Source: Linyphia triangularis
Taxonomy: Eukaryota; Arthropoda; Arachnida; Araneae; Linyphiidae
Length of the DNA: 64,000 nucleotides
Direction: 5' to 3'
NCBI GenBank assembly: GCA_963978545.1
Contig: OZ021733.1
Location: 32,097,424-32,161,423, forward strand
A model generated the notes under the pieces. That model had not been told where the DNA came from. It searched no databases and worked only from the letters and a program-made list of their open reading frames with translations. The position numbers and the translations under genes are program-made. Position 1 is the first letter of the stretch, and every line of letters begins with the position of its first letter. Positions 43,101 through 53,892 of the stretch are shown here, piece after piece.

Positions 43101-44463
43101 ACCATCCCTGCCGCTCTATAGTCTCTTTTCAAATTGAGTAGTCACTTTTAGATCATGACGATAGTCTCGAGTTGGTTGTCGGACTTCTTGGGGAAATTTT
43201 TCATGTTTTTCTCTCATTTGCGACACAAATTTTGGAGTTTTCCATTAAAAGTCCTAGACCGCGAGGTTGAGGGTTCGAGTCCCGTGTTAAGCATGGGTGT
43301 TTGTAAATGTATGTTTGCTTGTCTAATGACGATTGTTTCGGTGCATTATAGCCCTCGTGTTGCTGACGGCGCCAGATAATCTGAAAACAACCAATCTATT
43401 AAAAGTCTTACCGGAAATCATTTACCCATTCTCTAACGTGTTAATTTAAGGATATTTTAACGCGTTATGCTCCTCCTGTAGCTCTTAAGCTAGACAATCA
43501 CCAATGCAACCAAAGTAAAACTCTCGTAAAATTATCACTTTCATTAAAATATGCAAAAGTTAAGACGTCCAAACTCCCTTCCAAAAAAACTTGGAATTTC
43601 TCCTCAGTTGGAATTCATATGGAATTTTATGGTCCCTAAAAACAAAAAGAAATGTCATTTGAAAGTCCTTAGATTTTTTTTAGTAAAATGCGCAAGAACC
43701 CTGCTCTAAATGTTAATGGTTATATGATTTTTCTAATTAAAAGAAAGTACTTCTATTAACTATCAATAAAACAGCTGTGACATACAGTCAGCGCAATCTT
43801 GTTCAAGATTTAAGGTAAGTGTAGATATTTTTTAACACATTTCAAAAGTAACAAAGTGGATAATGATTTTAACCTTTAACTGCTGTAAGCAATCTGACAG
43901 ACCGAGAGTCATTTTTTGTGGAATGCTTTCACCCCCTAAAATATCGCATCTTTGACTTTAATATTAATTTTTCTGATACTATGTTTCTTAAACTTGAAAC
44001 TGATGTTCATCAGTTTGTTTGGCACAGTATGGACCATGTGTAGCTCTTGCGCCAAAAACCTCAAACCATCCAACCACAGCAGTTAAAGGTTAAAATCCCT
44101 ATAGAAGTTTTCATTTTACATCCTACACAACATGTAACTAAATCTTTTCGCATTTTCAGCCTCTATATTCTTCGAGTTTTGAGACACGTTCACACTGGAA
44201 TCACCATCTCCAACAAAGCCATGTCCATTATGAATAGTTTTGTGGCCGACCTTTTTGATCGTCTGTCTACTGAAGCCAGCCAATTGACAAGCTACAACAA
44301 ACGCAGAACCCTTACTACCAGAGAAATCCAAACTGCTTGCCGACTTTTGCTTCCTGGGGCACTTGGTAAGCATGCCATCAGTGAAGGAACAAAGGCAATC
44401 ACCAAGTTTACTAATGCAGCTAATATCTCGAACTTGCGCCAAATTCGTGATATGCAATTATAA
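40102..44463 (+). CDS. Histone H2B variant, gene 3 (two exons), acidic-patch E105 replaced by Ala
   Basis: Spliced CDS join(40102..40184, 44160..44463), 128 aa from the ATG at 40102. The split codon AG+C restores Ser at the S38 position, phase 2. The frame stays open back to an ATG at 39814, but that would add a hydrophobic leader foreign to histones. I prefer 40102 (A at -3, normal H2B length) or an upstream exon spliced at an acceptor-like CTAACTGCAG ending at 40069. The fold is intact; E105 is Ala and A107 is Gly, S87 is Arg, and the C-terminus is about eight residues longer than canonical. K120 is kept. The intron of 3975 bp holds four SINE1 copies, a CTAG-rich element and two TTAA elements, one ending 70 bp before exon 2. 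Confidence 0.87.
40190..41180. other. First part of H2B gene 3 intron, no recognisable repeat
   Basis: AT-rich. Nothing identified. Confidence 0.45.
41183..41752. mobile_element. CTAG-rich inverted-repeat element with a SINE1 in its end
   Basis: Ends GGGTCAATTACACGGG and its exact inverse, continuing AGTTTAC / GTAAACT. The interior is packed with CTAG palindromes (TACTAGCCGGCTAG, ACTAGCTGATAG). No ORF and no clear target duplication. Confidence 0.65.
41200..41376 (+). mobile_element. SINE1
   Basis: Perfect duplication TCAATTACACGGGG at 41186-41199 and 41377-41390, inside the end of the CTAG-rich element. Confidence 0.9.
41897..42072 (+). mobile_element. SINE1
   Basis: Perfect duplication CATTTCCATTGA at 41885-41896 and 42073-42084. 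Confidence 0.9.
42540..42795. mobile_element. TTAA element, CCCTTTGCGTACA family
   Basis: Left end CCCTTTGCGTACA, right end TGTACCCAAAGGG; TTAA at 42536-42539 and 42796-42799. It holds a SINE3-like piece near 42668-42712. Confidence 0.65.
42929..43104 (+). mobile_element. SINE1
   Basis: Complete head and body, short tail (AACCATCC). No duplication identified. Confidence 0.85.
43254..43395 (+). mobile_element. SINE1, 5'-truncated
   Basis: Starts at CTAGACCGCGAGG, lacking the A box. Flanked by ATTAAAAGTC at 43244-43253 and about 43398. Confidence 0.85.
43873..44089 (-). mobile_element. TTAA MITE family A, just upstream of H2B gene 3 exon 2
   Basis: TTAA at 43869-43872 and 44090-44093. Ends 70 bp before exon 2; the branch-point region must lie in the remaining 70 bp or in the MITE. 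Confidence 0.88.
44160..44463 (+). CDS. H2B gene 3, exon 2 (histone fold plus C-terminal extension)
   Basis: Encodes [69 protein letters not shown] and ends [20 protein letters not shown]. The acceptor is TTTTCGCATTTTCAG. The codon GCA replaces the acidic-patch Glu in PGEL. Confidence 0.92.
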
Positions 44464-44517
44464 ATTGCTACATTCCGTGCCATTCAAACAATATACGGGA
44501 CTTGAAACTGTGCTTCA

Positions 44518-44523
44518 AATAAA
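44518..44523 (+). promoter_or_regulatory. Poly(A) signal of H2B gene 3
   Basis: AATAAA 55 nt after the stop codon, followed by TTTTTGATATTTTC. No histone stem-loop seen in the short 3' UTR. Confidence 0.6.
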
Positions 44524-44713
44524 TTTTTGATATTTTCATAACGAGGATGTCTTTCATGAGTTTGCATATTGTTCAAAAAATATTCATAAACATATTTACT
44601 ACCAGGTCTTGAAACGTTAAAAACTTGTAATGTTCACATCTTGTTTCAGAATTGTTAGCAGCTCGTGGCTAGAAGTAAACAGTTTTTTAACACGTTGACT
44701 GCCATATGAGTTG

Positions 44714-44894
44714 TGCCAACCAAACGGTATAGTGGTTAGCGTGCTAGCTTCTAGACCGCAAGGTTGCAGGTTCAAGTCCCGTGTCAGGCATGGGTGTTTG
44801 TAAATGTATGTTGGCTTGTAAAATGACGAATGTTTCGGCGCATTATAGCCCTTGTGTTGTTGACGGCGCCAGATAATCTGAAAACAACCAACCA
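44714..44894 (+). mobile_element. SINE1
   Basis: Perfect duplication GCCATATGAGTTG at 44701-44713 and 44895-44907. Confidence 0.9.
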
Positions 44895-44928
44895 GCCATA
44901 TGAGTTGCATTCAAATCACACCACTGGT

Positions 44929-44978
44929 AGTTGGCGCAGCATGGCCCTTGTGAAGACCTTGCGCATAAAACCTCAACC
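44929..44978 (+). mobile_element. SINE3
   Basis: 50 bp, GTTGGCGCAGCATGGCCC-type start to CTCAACC, with duplication AATCACACCACTGGT / AATCACACCAATGGT (44914-44928, 44979-44993). Confidence 0.7.
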
Positions 44979-45006
44979 AATCACACCAATGGTTCAATCA
45001 ACTCTT

Positions 45007-45222
45007 CAACGAGTGCTGTGGTTGGATGGTTTGATAATTTTGGCGCAAGGGCAACACGTGGTTCATACTATGCCGAAGAAATTAGTGAACATTAATTTAA
45101 AATTTAATTGACAAAGTATTGGAAAAATTAATATAAAAGTCAAAATTGAAATATTTTTGTGGGTGGAAGTATTCTACAAAAAATGACTTGTGGTCTGTCA
45201 AACCACAAACAGCAGTTAAAGG
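45007..45222 (+). mobile_element. TTAA MITE family A (left end eroded)
   Basis: Right end ACAGCAGTTAAAGG then TTAA (45223-45226). The left end reads GAGTGCTGTGG. Confidence 0.75.
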
Positions 45223-45527
45223 TTAAATCAAATTGGGTCTTAGACCGCAATCGTGCCAAAATTCCGGGGCAGTCAACGTGTTAAGATACAGTTAACATAA
45301 CAGTTTATTGAGTTAAGTTGGCATATTCGGGGGGGGGGGGGAGAGAGAAAAGAAATTTAAGGTAGTAGTCTGGTAACTTGGGTTGGAAAAATCTATATAT
45401 ATTTTTATCAGTATTTATTTCGAAAGTAAAATATATTGAGAGTACATTGTAAATTGTAAAAATTTTATACCGAAATTCGAAATATTAATGAAGTTATAAG
45501 GAATATTTGAAAGTGTCTCGTTGTTGC

Positions 45528-45803
45528 AAGCTGAAGGTTGCCCAACTGTTTCAAGCGGCATGCCCCTTCAATGAAGAGTTTTTACCTATTTCAAAAATCC
45601 TTGAGACTATGGGAGCCAACCATCGGCCCGCATACTCTCATGTACGCTAAATTGTGCAACAACTCCCAGATCTCAAAGGCTTAAAATGATACGGCAAAGG
45701 CTTCTAAAGTATCCAAAATGAGTCTCAGTGCAGAAAAAGTTGCTGAGAATGATGTCTACGAAGAAATTGAAGGCATATTATCCGCCCCAAGCATAGGCGA
45801 TTA
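45528..45803 (+). pseudogene. Unrecognised decayed coding fragment
   Basis: Readable stretches in two frames: VAQLFQAACPFNEEFLPISK with ILETMGANHRPAYSHV, then after a frameshift MSLSAEKVAENDVYEEIEG with ILSAPSIGD and a stop. Composition is coding-like, unlike its surroundings. Possibly a transposase or retroposed gene remnant; I cannot name it. Confidence 0.4.
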
Positions 45804-46024
45804 AAGTAAGTATGAGGTGATCTGTTCTTGAAACTTTAAGCACATTTTTCACGAAACAATGTTTTCTCAGTCGGCCTGAGTGAAAAAACAAAACAAAACA
45901 TTTCTATCTGACTGAGTGCTCTGAAACTTCAACACGTTGTTATTCTACACATCAGTAGTTCTCGTCGAGAATAGAATATTTTTTCCATCCCTAACTTTAA
46001 ATGTTACAACCCGATTTGTGCCTG

Positions 46025-46208
46025 GCCGACCAAACGGTATAGTGGTTAGCATGCTAGCTTCTAGACCGCGAAGCTGCGGGTTCAAGTCCCGTGTTAGGTA
46101 TGGGTGTTTGTAAATGTGTGTTGGCTTGTCTAATGACGAATGTTTCGGCGCATTATAGCCCTCGTGTTGCTGACGGCTCCAGATAATCTGAAAACAACCA
46201 ACCAACAA
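46025..46208 (+). mobile_element. SINE1
   Basis: Perfect duplication CCGATTTGTGCCTG at 46011-46024 and 46209-46222. Confidence 0.9.
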
Positions 46209-46866
46209 CCGATTTGTGCCTGAAAAAAATCACTTTTATTTTTCGAAGACTGCCATTTTGTTATTTTCTGATAAAATTTAATAATCCTAGGGGGTTCCAA
46301 CGAGAACGACAATTCTATAGATTAATAACCAATTCGATTTTTTTTATTTCAGATGTCTTTAGAGTCTAAATCACCGGGTTCAGCCAAGTACCTTTTATTA
46401 GGCGTCTACTTTGACCAATAATAATGAAACGTTATAAAATTAAGTAAAAAAAATTGTATTCATTAGACGTCAATAATACGGATTTGTATAAAGTTCAGAC
46501 GCACAGACAACTCAGTTTTATATATAGATTTCGTACTGGTAAAAATCTTAAACTGGTTAATTATTGACCAGTTTTTCATTGTTTTTATCATAAAAGCCTC
46601 CTAATTTATATTAACAATGCACACTAACGATAGATAAGTTTACAAAATCATTTTTTTTTTTTTTCAAATGAATAATGATCTGATTTCTTAGCAACATCCA
46701 TTCATATTGTATACTAAATAGTTTTACCTTTCATCATTAACCAGAATCTCATTTTTTTACCATGAAAGCCTAATAATTTATTTTAACAATGCTCATTAAT
46801 ATTAGTGTATTTAAAAAATCAGTATTTCCAAAAGAATATTGATCTGATATCAGAAGCTCCAATTAA

Positions 46867-47603
46867 GGGGAGTTGGTACCCAAAAATTTATAATAAATCA
46901 ATTTTGAGTTTATTGTTGTTCATTAAAATTTGACTATTTCCCTATAAAATGATACCTCATTTGTAATAATACCTCATTTAGAAGTATTTTTAATATTTTT
47001 TGGAACACAAAATTTTGAACTAAAAGTGTAAGTAAAGTTTTCTTTAAAATGCGTTTTTCTCAAAACTACATTTTTCATTACTCATGTACCTTTTTCTCAG
47101 AAACTGTTCAAGCTATCTACTTAAAATTTGTTCATTTTATGTATCTGTATTTACTGAAGTAAGGTTTTGTTGTTATTTTAAAAACATTTTTTGTTCTGTC
47201 TTATTTCGTCAAAAAAAACTTGTGATTTTTAATAAATTTGAGCGACTTACACTAATAATTCATTTAAAAAAAAAAGTAAATGAATTATAATTAAAACCCT
47301 ACTTCATTAAAATAACAAGTGTCTGCTAAATGAGATGAAAAAAGAATTAGGCTTCTATATCAGTTTTTTCTGAGAAAAAGGTACATGAGTAATGAAAAAT
47401 GTTGTTTTGAGATCAATGCATTTTAAAGAAAAGCTTACTTACACTAATAGTTCATAATTTTATATTCAAAAAATTATTAAAACTACTTCTAAATGAGATA
47501 TTATTACAAATACTGTATCATTTTAAAGGGAAGAAATTAAATTTTAATAAACTATAGTAAACTGAAAATAATTTTTTTATAAATTTTATTGCACCAACTC
47601 CCC
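46867..47603. mobile_element. TTAA element, GGGGAGTTGG family, copy 2
   Basis: 737 bp; ends GGGGAGTTGGTACC and GCACCAACTCCCC; TTAA at 46863-46866 and 47604-47607. The arms partly pair (AATGATACCTCATTTGTAAT and inverse). No ORF. Confidence 0.8.
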
Positions 47604-47866
47604 TTAAGATCATTGTATTTCAATAATGTTTATGTGTCATTAGAGATCAGATTTTCATGGGCTTTATCATAAGAGCCTCCTGATTTATATCAACAAAGCT
47701 TTTTTTCCTCATATTTTCCTTTAGAAAATAAATTTAATACTTATCAAGAAAAAAAATTATTATACTCAAATGTCAAACGAACTGGAACACAGTTGTCTAA
47801 ACATTGTAATGCTGATCAGATGTGATGAAGTTTAAACGATAGCAAGGAAGTAGAACTGGTAAGGAA

Positions 47867-47928
47867 ATATTTCGGTGCATTATAGCCCTCGTGTTGCTGA
47901 CGGCACCAGATAATCTGAATACAACCAA
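47867..47928 (+). mobile_element. SINE1 3' fragment
   Basis: ATTTCGGTGCATTATAGCCC to AATACAACCAAA. No clear duplication. Confidence 0.75.
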
Positions 47929-49329
47929 ATCCAAGGTTGGTTGCAGTGTGAGGACTATACTGTGCTGAAACACACAAAAAATCTCTATGCTAATTGAGGA
48001 ATACTTGTGTTTAGACATTTCAATACAAACAATATATTTGCTAAATTTCTCCATCTTCCTTATTCTCTCTGTTCATCCCATCTACAATGAACAGAAAAGT
48101 ATTTGTACACGCAATTTTTTTGTATAAATTACCCTAGAAAACAAGTTTAAATTGTTTTAACTGTGACTTTTAAGGACTTTCATCGGCAAAAACACTTTTT
48201 TTTTTTCAAAACTCCAGTAGTTTACTGACAAAAGCTTTGGCAAGATCAAGTCTTTCAAAACAATTAATTAATTTCAATAAAAAAAAATTCAAGTGGCTCT
48301 TCCTCGAATATTTGCATCATGGAGAAAATTTCTAATAGAGTGATGTAATTTTTGTTCCCGAAGTTGAAAGATATCAGCAGCCAATTCTCTAGCTCAATGG
48401 TTCCCAACCCATAAAGCGCGGCTCACAAGTGAGCCGCGAGAAGCCTGGTACTGAGACATGGATGCTGGTCGAGAATCTAATCCTAGATAAATATTTTAAG
48501 AGGGATGTGGGAGACTGAAACTACTAAAATATCTCAAAAAATGATGTTTTTTGTTTTCGATCAATACAAATTGCTGACGTTACTAGCTTTAATTTCGAGT
48601 TTGAATTTTTGAAATCTGATGATTTTAAGTGGTAAAATATTTATTTTAACAGACTATTTTAGCGTATTAGCGTATTGCACACTTGCAAAAAGTTAAAAAT
48701 GCATTTTTCTCAGCTTCGCTTTTTTCACATTTTACGTATGTTCAAAAAGCTACTTGCGATTAATTTTTTGATATATCCTCCTAATTTTTTGAAGAAATAA
48801 TTTTTAATGTACTATAAAGATATACAAGCATGCCTTTATGTCACATAATTTTATTTTTTTCATGTTGGAAAGCTGAAATATGAGCATTTTTTAATGAAAA
48901 ATCACTAGCACCAAGTTTGAAAGTTTATTTCTGTTCAACTATAGCACCCATGCGTGAAAATGTTTATAATATATTGATAAACAACTTCAAATTTTTTTTT
49001 TCATGTTCGTCAAAATATTGTGTCACGAAGATCATTTCGGAAAAAGTTAAAATTTCGTATTTTAATACATTTTTCTCAATAATTTACTATCTCATTTACT
49101 ATCTACTCAAATTTTGTTGTTGTCATATAAGTCATATCTTCTACGTTTGTGCCAAATTTTATTTAATTCTAAGCAAAACTAAAGAATTTTGGAAAAAGTG
49201 TCATTTCTCCTAAGAGCTTCAGGGATAGAAATAGGAACAATCCAGTCACTCGATCGCATTATTATTCAATGCATTCTGATGTAACAAATGAATAATTAGG
49301 GAATTCAACAGCATGGTTAAAACTACCCA

Positions 49330-49524
49330 CACTGTTAGAAATTTTTTTCCACCTTTCACCGAAAATTGGTTCCCATTTAGCTGCAACCAATATTTGGTGC
49401 TTAGTTTCACGATTTAATGGTGCTACCCCGGACAATAAGCACCATGAAATTAAGCACCACATGTTGGTTGCAGCTAAATGGGAACCAATTTTTGGTGTAA
49501 GGTGGAACAAAATTTTTAACAGTG
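49330..49524. mobile_element. 195-bp hairpin MITE with CACTG ends
   Basis: Ends CACTGTTAGAAATTT and AAATTTTTAACAGTG. The arms pair over their length (TGGTTCCCATTTAGCTGCAA and inverse). Same ends as the large element starting at 49729, of which it is probably a non-autonomous relative. Confidence 0.8.
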
Positions 49525-49840
49525 CAGTTTCAATCCAGATATTTGCTCTCTCGTAGGGGACAAACATTGTCAAAAATAACATCAACTCTCTTTCTTTTTT
49601 TTTATATCTTTGATCACTTGGTTTTTAGGTTGTTTTTTTCATAGTTGTGGCAGCAAAAAGTGACTAAAACGTTCCTTTATTTATATAAAAAAAAATATTA
49701 TTTAATTCTTGTGCGGTATGTTTTACTACACTGTTAAAAATTTGGTTCCACCCTGCACCAAAATTTGGTGCCCATTTAGCTGCCACCAACATTTGGTGCT
49801 TAGTTTCACGAAATAATGGTGCTACCTCGGACACCATATT

Positions 49841-50050
49841 ATGGTGATAGGTTGCACCAAAATTCGCGTTTTCGCTACACCACTTTATGGTGCATGGTTG
49901 CACCAAGATTCCCGTTTTCGCTACCCCATTTTATGGTGCATGGTTGCACCAAAATTAGTGTTTTCGCTACTCCATTTTATGGTGAAACGTTGAACCAATA
50001 TTTGCGTTTTTGTTATACCATTTTATGGTGATAGTTTAAACCCCCTTTTA
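49841..50050 (+). repeat. 46-bp subterminal tandem repeats
   Basis: ATGGTG(C/A) marks at 49841, 49887, 49933, 49979 and 50025, an exact 46-bp spacing. Units contain GGTTGCACCAAAATT and GTTTTCGCTAC. Confidence 0.85.
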
Positions 50051-51057
50051 TATTTTTTGTACCGCATTTTGAAGTTAAGGATGAATCAATATTTATGATT
50101 TCTGTCCTCAACTTAAAGGTGCATTAAATGTTGAATAATGCGTTCCCCCCCCCCCCCCTGCTTGTTATAGCTGTGGATAGAATATATATTTTTAAATTAA
50201 ATATTGTTTGTATTAAATAATTTTTTTTGTTTTAAATTATTACTTTTTCATATATTATATAGTTTTATAAATAATATTTTGTATATAAATTATTTTAATG
50301 TATTATAAATAAAAAATAGTTATTTCAACATTCAATGAGGATATAATTGCATGGGTTCTTCAGCTAGGACAATGAAGTAGTATAATCATGCATTAATTAA
50401 AAATATATCCATTTGGAAACAACCAATATTAAAGTTATTTTTTTTTCAACAAATAAAATATCCACATATTAAGTAGAAAATATAATTAAAAAAAATTCTA
50501 TTTCTAATAAGCATTACTATTTATTTAAAAACTGAATACCTTTATTTATTGTTACCAACAATAACCCTTTTAAATAATTAAAATTATGATCAGATCAACA
50601 ATTCTCATATTTTAGCAAACTATTTTTATAGCCGTGTATATTTCACACAGAATACTTGAACAGGAAAACATTGTTTACTTATTTAATCAGATCTCAAATG
50701 CAATAAAAATGAGTCACATGACACCCTCAATTTCATATATATATTCAAATTTAAATAGCAGCTTCACATTATAAATGAAAATACAAAATCAAAATATTTT
50801 ATTAATTGCACATTACAAAAAAGCAAACTGAACAGATGTAATTACAAAACATTTTATGAATAACAATACGGTTGGTAAAATTAGCATCCCACTTTCTACA
50901 CCACAACTTGTGTTAAGGAAACCACAGCTTCAGAATACCATTATATTTTGCCCTGTTGGACATGTGTATCTAAATTATACTATCAAACAAATTCTGTTTA
51001 AATATATTTGTAAAAAAGTAATATATTATAAACATAAATTTTTAATACAGAAGAGAC
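50050..51057. other. Interior of the CACTG element, no ORF recognised
   Basis: Strongly AT-rich, with a run of about 13 C at 50145. No coding signal. Confidence 0.45.
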
Positions 51058-51281
51058 AGTACTTTTCCCTTAAAGGGTGCTATTGGTAAAAAATATCCAA
51101 GTACAGTACGGATTCTGCGTTAAGAACTGTTTACGTAAAACCAAGCCAAATCATGGCAACCATAGGCAGTTAACTTATTAAAAAATGGCAGCTGCTGCCA
51201 TTTATTGGCAAAAATTATCTTGGCGCAGAATCCGTACCACACTTGGATTTTGCCAATGGCCTCCTTTAACGGAAAAGTACT
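51058..51281. mobile_element. Inverted-repeat MITE (AGTACTTTTCC ends), copy B
   Basis: 224 bp; ends AGTACTTTTCCCTTAAAGG and CCTTTAACGGAAAAGTACT. Duplication GAAGAGAC / GAAGAGGC (51050-51057, 51282-51289), 7 of 8. It is the uninterrupted relative of 19998-20472. Confidence 0.8.
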
Positions 51282-52197
51282 GAAGAGGCTTTTTAAAACA
51301 TTTAGTTGATTAAAAGTCTGTAACTGAGCACTAAAACAACTTATTACTTTGCAGATTATATTTTTTATCATATTACAGCAACCTTTCATTATGCAATGGT
51401 ATCATGTAGCTTAAAATAGAATATATTTTTAAAAAAATTATTTAAAGTCACCTTCAGAGGAAGTCATTTTACTGTTATTTGTACTAAATGCAAGTTTTTC
51501 ATGTTGAAATAGGGGAGTTCTTAATAAAGAATAATTAAAAAAAGCTGAGGGACAAAAAATAATACCACAAACATACCGAAAAAGATAGCTCATGTTTATG
51601 TTTATTACGAGCAGGGTAGAAATGAAACTTTTGAAAGTCTACTTTATTTAGCACACAAAAACATTGTTTTTAATCAGGGTTCCCACACTTTTCATATAAT
51701 AAGAAGCTACTAAACACCTTTAATATTTTTCATAAGAACTAACCTTAACTTGCATACATGAATTAAAAATCAAACCTGAACAAGATTTTGTATGATAATT
51801 AGCATAAACTATCTTATTTAAAAATAAACAACACATTTGAAACCATTAATACCACAAAATATCGAAAATGAGTCAAATCTAGTTAGCTGTAATAAATAAG
51901 CTGGAATTTTAAATTACTATTAGAGAAAAATAAGAATTATTAAAGGTTTTTATAAATGAAAACTAAAAGTAAGGATTTCTTAAAGAGCAAGATTTAGTAG
52001 AAACATTGTTTATACATAAATTAAATATAAAACATGTACTAGATTATTTAAGGTTTTCTTAGAATAAAACTTGTAATAAGTTCTACTCTTCTTGAACGGA
52101 GCATCAGGTTACTTATCCAGATCATATACGAACCACGTTCTGGTGCAGCATAGTCTTCAATTGTGTACTCATTTGACTTAGATCCATTCCTGTTGCT

Positions 52198-53110
52198 ACA
52201 ATGATAGGTTATCAAAATTTAATGGACTTTGAACGTGGCATTATAGTCAGCGCTTGAAAGATGGACATAGTATCTCCGAGGTAGTAAATAAACCGTGTAT
52301 CTATTACCCGGTAAAACATCAAATCTCAGAGAAATCGATGCGGTTAGGAAAATACCTTGAACGACAGGGACCATCAACAACTAAGGAGAATCCTTAAACA
52401 AGATGGAAATGCACCTCTTCTACAAATTGCCACAAATTTCAATGCTGGGGCATCAACAAGTGTCAATGTGCAAACAGTTCAAAGAACCATCAATGATGTG
52501 AGGCGAAATCCCACACATGACGTTGTTGACTACATGACACAAGGATTTTCGATTCGCCTGGGCCCACCAATATCGCTATTGAACTGTTGATGACAAGAAA
52601 CTGTTGCCTGGTCTGATGAGTCTCCTTTACAATTGTATTGGGCAGATGGACAAGCAGGGTTTAGAGACAACCTTATGAATCCAAGGATCCTACATGTCTA
52701 CAGGGAACTGTTTAACTTAGTGGAGCCTCTGCGATGATATGTGGCATATGCTGTTGGAGCGATATGTGACACCTGATAAGTCTAGAGACGACTCTGACAG
52801 GTATGTAAGCATCTTCTCCCATCACCTGCACTTATTCAAGTCCATGGCGCATTCGGCTGGACTTGGGCAATTCTAGCAGGACAATGGGACACTCCACATG
52901 CCACGAGTAGCTACAAACTGGCTCCAGGGACACTCTTTTGACTTTGGACATCTTCGTTGACCACCTAAATCCCCAGACAGGAATATTAGTATATCTGGGA
53001 TGCCTTGCAACGTGATGATCAGAAGAGATCTCCACCACCTCGCACTCCTATGGATTTGTGAGCTGAGCTGAGCATCATCATCGGGAAACTGAAATATACA
53101 AAAGAGCATG
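52198..53110 (+). pseudogene. Dead Tc1/mariner-type transposase, copy 2
   Basis: Same gene as 229-1171. Here the WSDES block keeps the catalytic Asp that is Asn in copy 1, but the same stops and the lost third acid remain, so it was already dead before the host element was duplicated. Confidence 0.75.
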
Positions 53111-53303
53111 ATTAAGTCCCGAGTTTATTATTATTTTTATTATGCATAAAATTGTGTTTACTTTACTGCAATTTCATTGAAATATCACTGGTCGCTCTAC
53201 ACAGAATAATTTTTGTTATTATTTAATCGATAACTATCCGAGACGATTTATTATTTATGCAATTTATTTCTCAATTAAACTCTTATAGTCCGAAGGAGGG
53301 CTG

Positions 53304-53892
53304 CATGTTAAGGTACTCCATCGGACATCATTATAATTTTTTTTACAGAATGTGGAGAAAAGTTAGATTATGAGTCCACTGGTCTGCCGTGGCAAAAATG
53401 GCCGAAACTGGTCAAAAATCGATATGGAATGAGTTGAACTAAATCCGATTGCCAAATAATGAGCATTCTTTTTTTATTTTATAACCCTTAGTTCTTTAAT
53501 TTTCAATTAAAGGCTGCAGACGGTTCAGATATCAGGCGACGGCTTACTTGTATCTTTTAAAAATGAATCAAGTACACAATATATATTATGTCCCTAATGA
53601 CGTAACTGATGTTGCCAATTAAGCACACTTTTGAAATATGCTAGTTTTCTGACCCAGAAATCAGAAATCATTTGCCTCCTTCTTCATTGAAAAACAAAGT
53701 GCGTTGGCTGACCAGAAGAAAAAGTGAGTTAATATACTAGCAAGTTACGACATATTTGGCAGTCGGATTTAGTTCAAGTCATTAAATGTAAATTTTCAAG
53801 CAGTTTTGGCCATTTTTGCCACAGCAGACGAGGGGATTTACATTCTTCGCATTCTATAAAAAATACAGAATGATGTTCGATGATGTACCTCA
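53304..53892. repeat. Decayed palindromic element inside copy 2
   Basis: Counterpart of 1372-1952. Confidence 0.55.

Larger units (their letters stand above)
44691..45280. mobile_element. TTAA element, CACGTTGACTGCC family, with three inserts
   Basis: Ends CACGTTGACTGCC and GGCAGTCAACGTG; TTAA at 44687-44690 and 45281-45284. It contains a SINE1, a SINE3 and a family A MITE, so little is left of the host. Confidence 0.75.
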
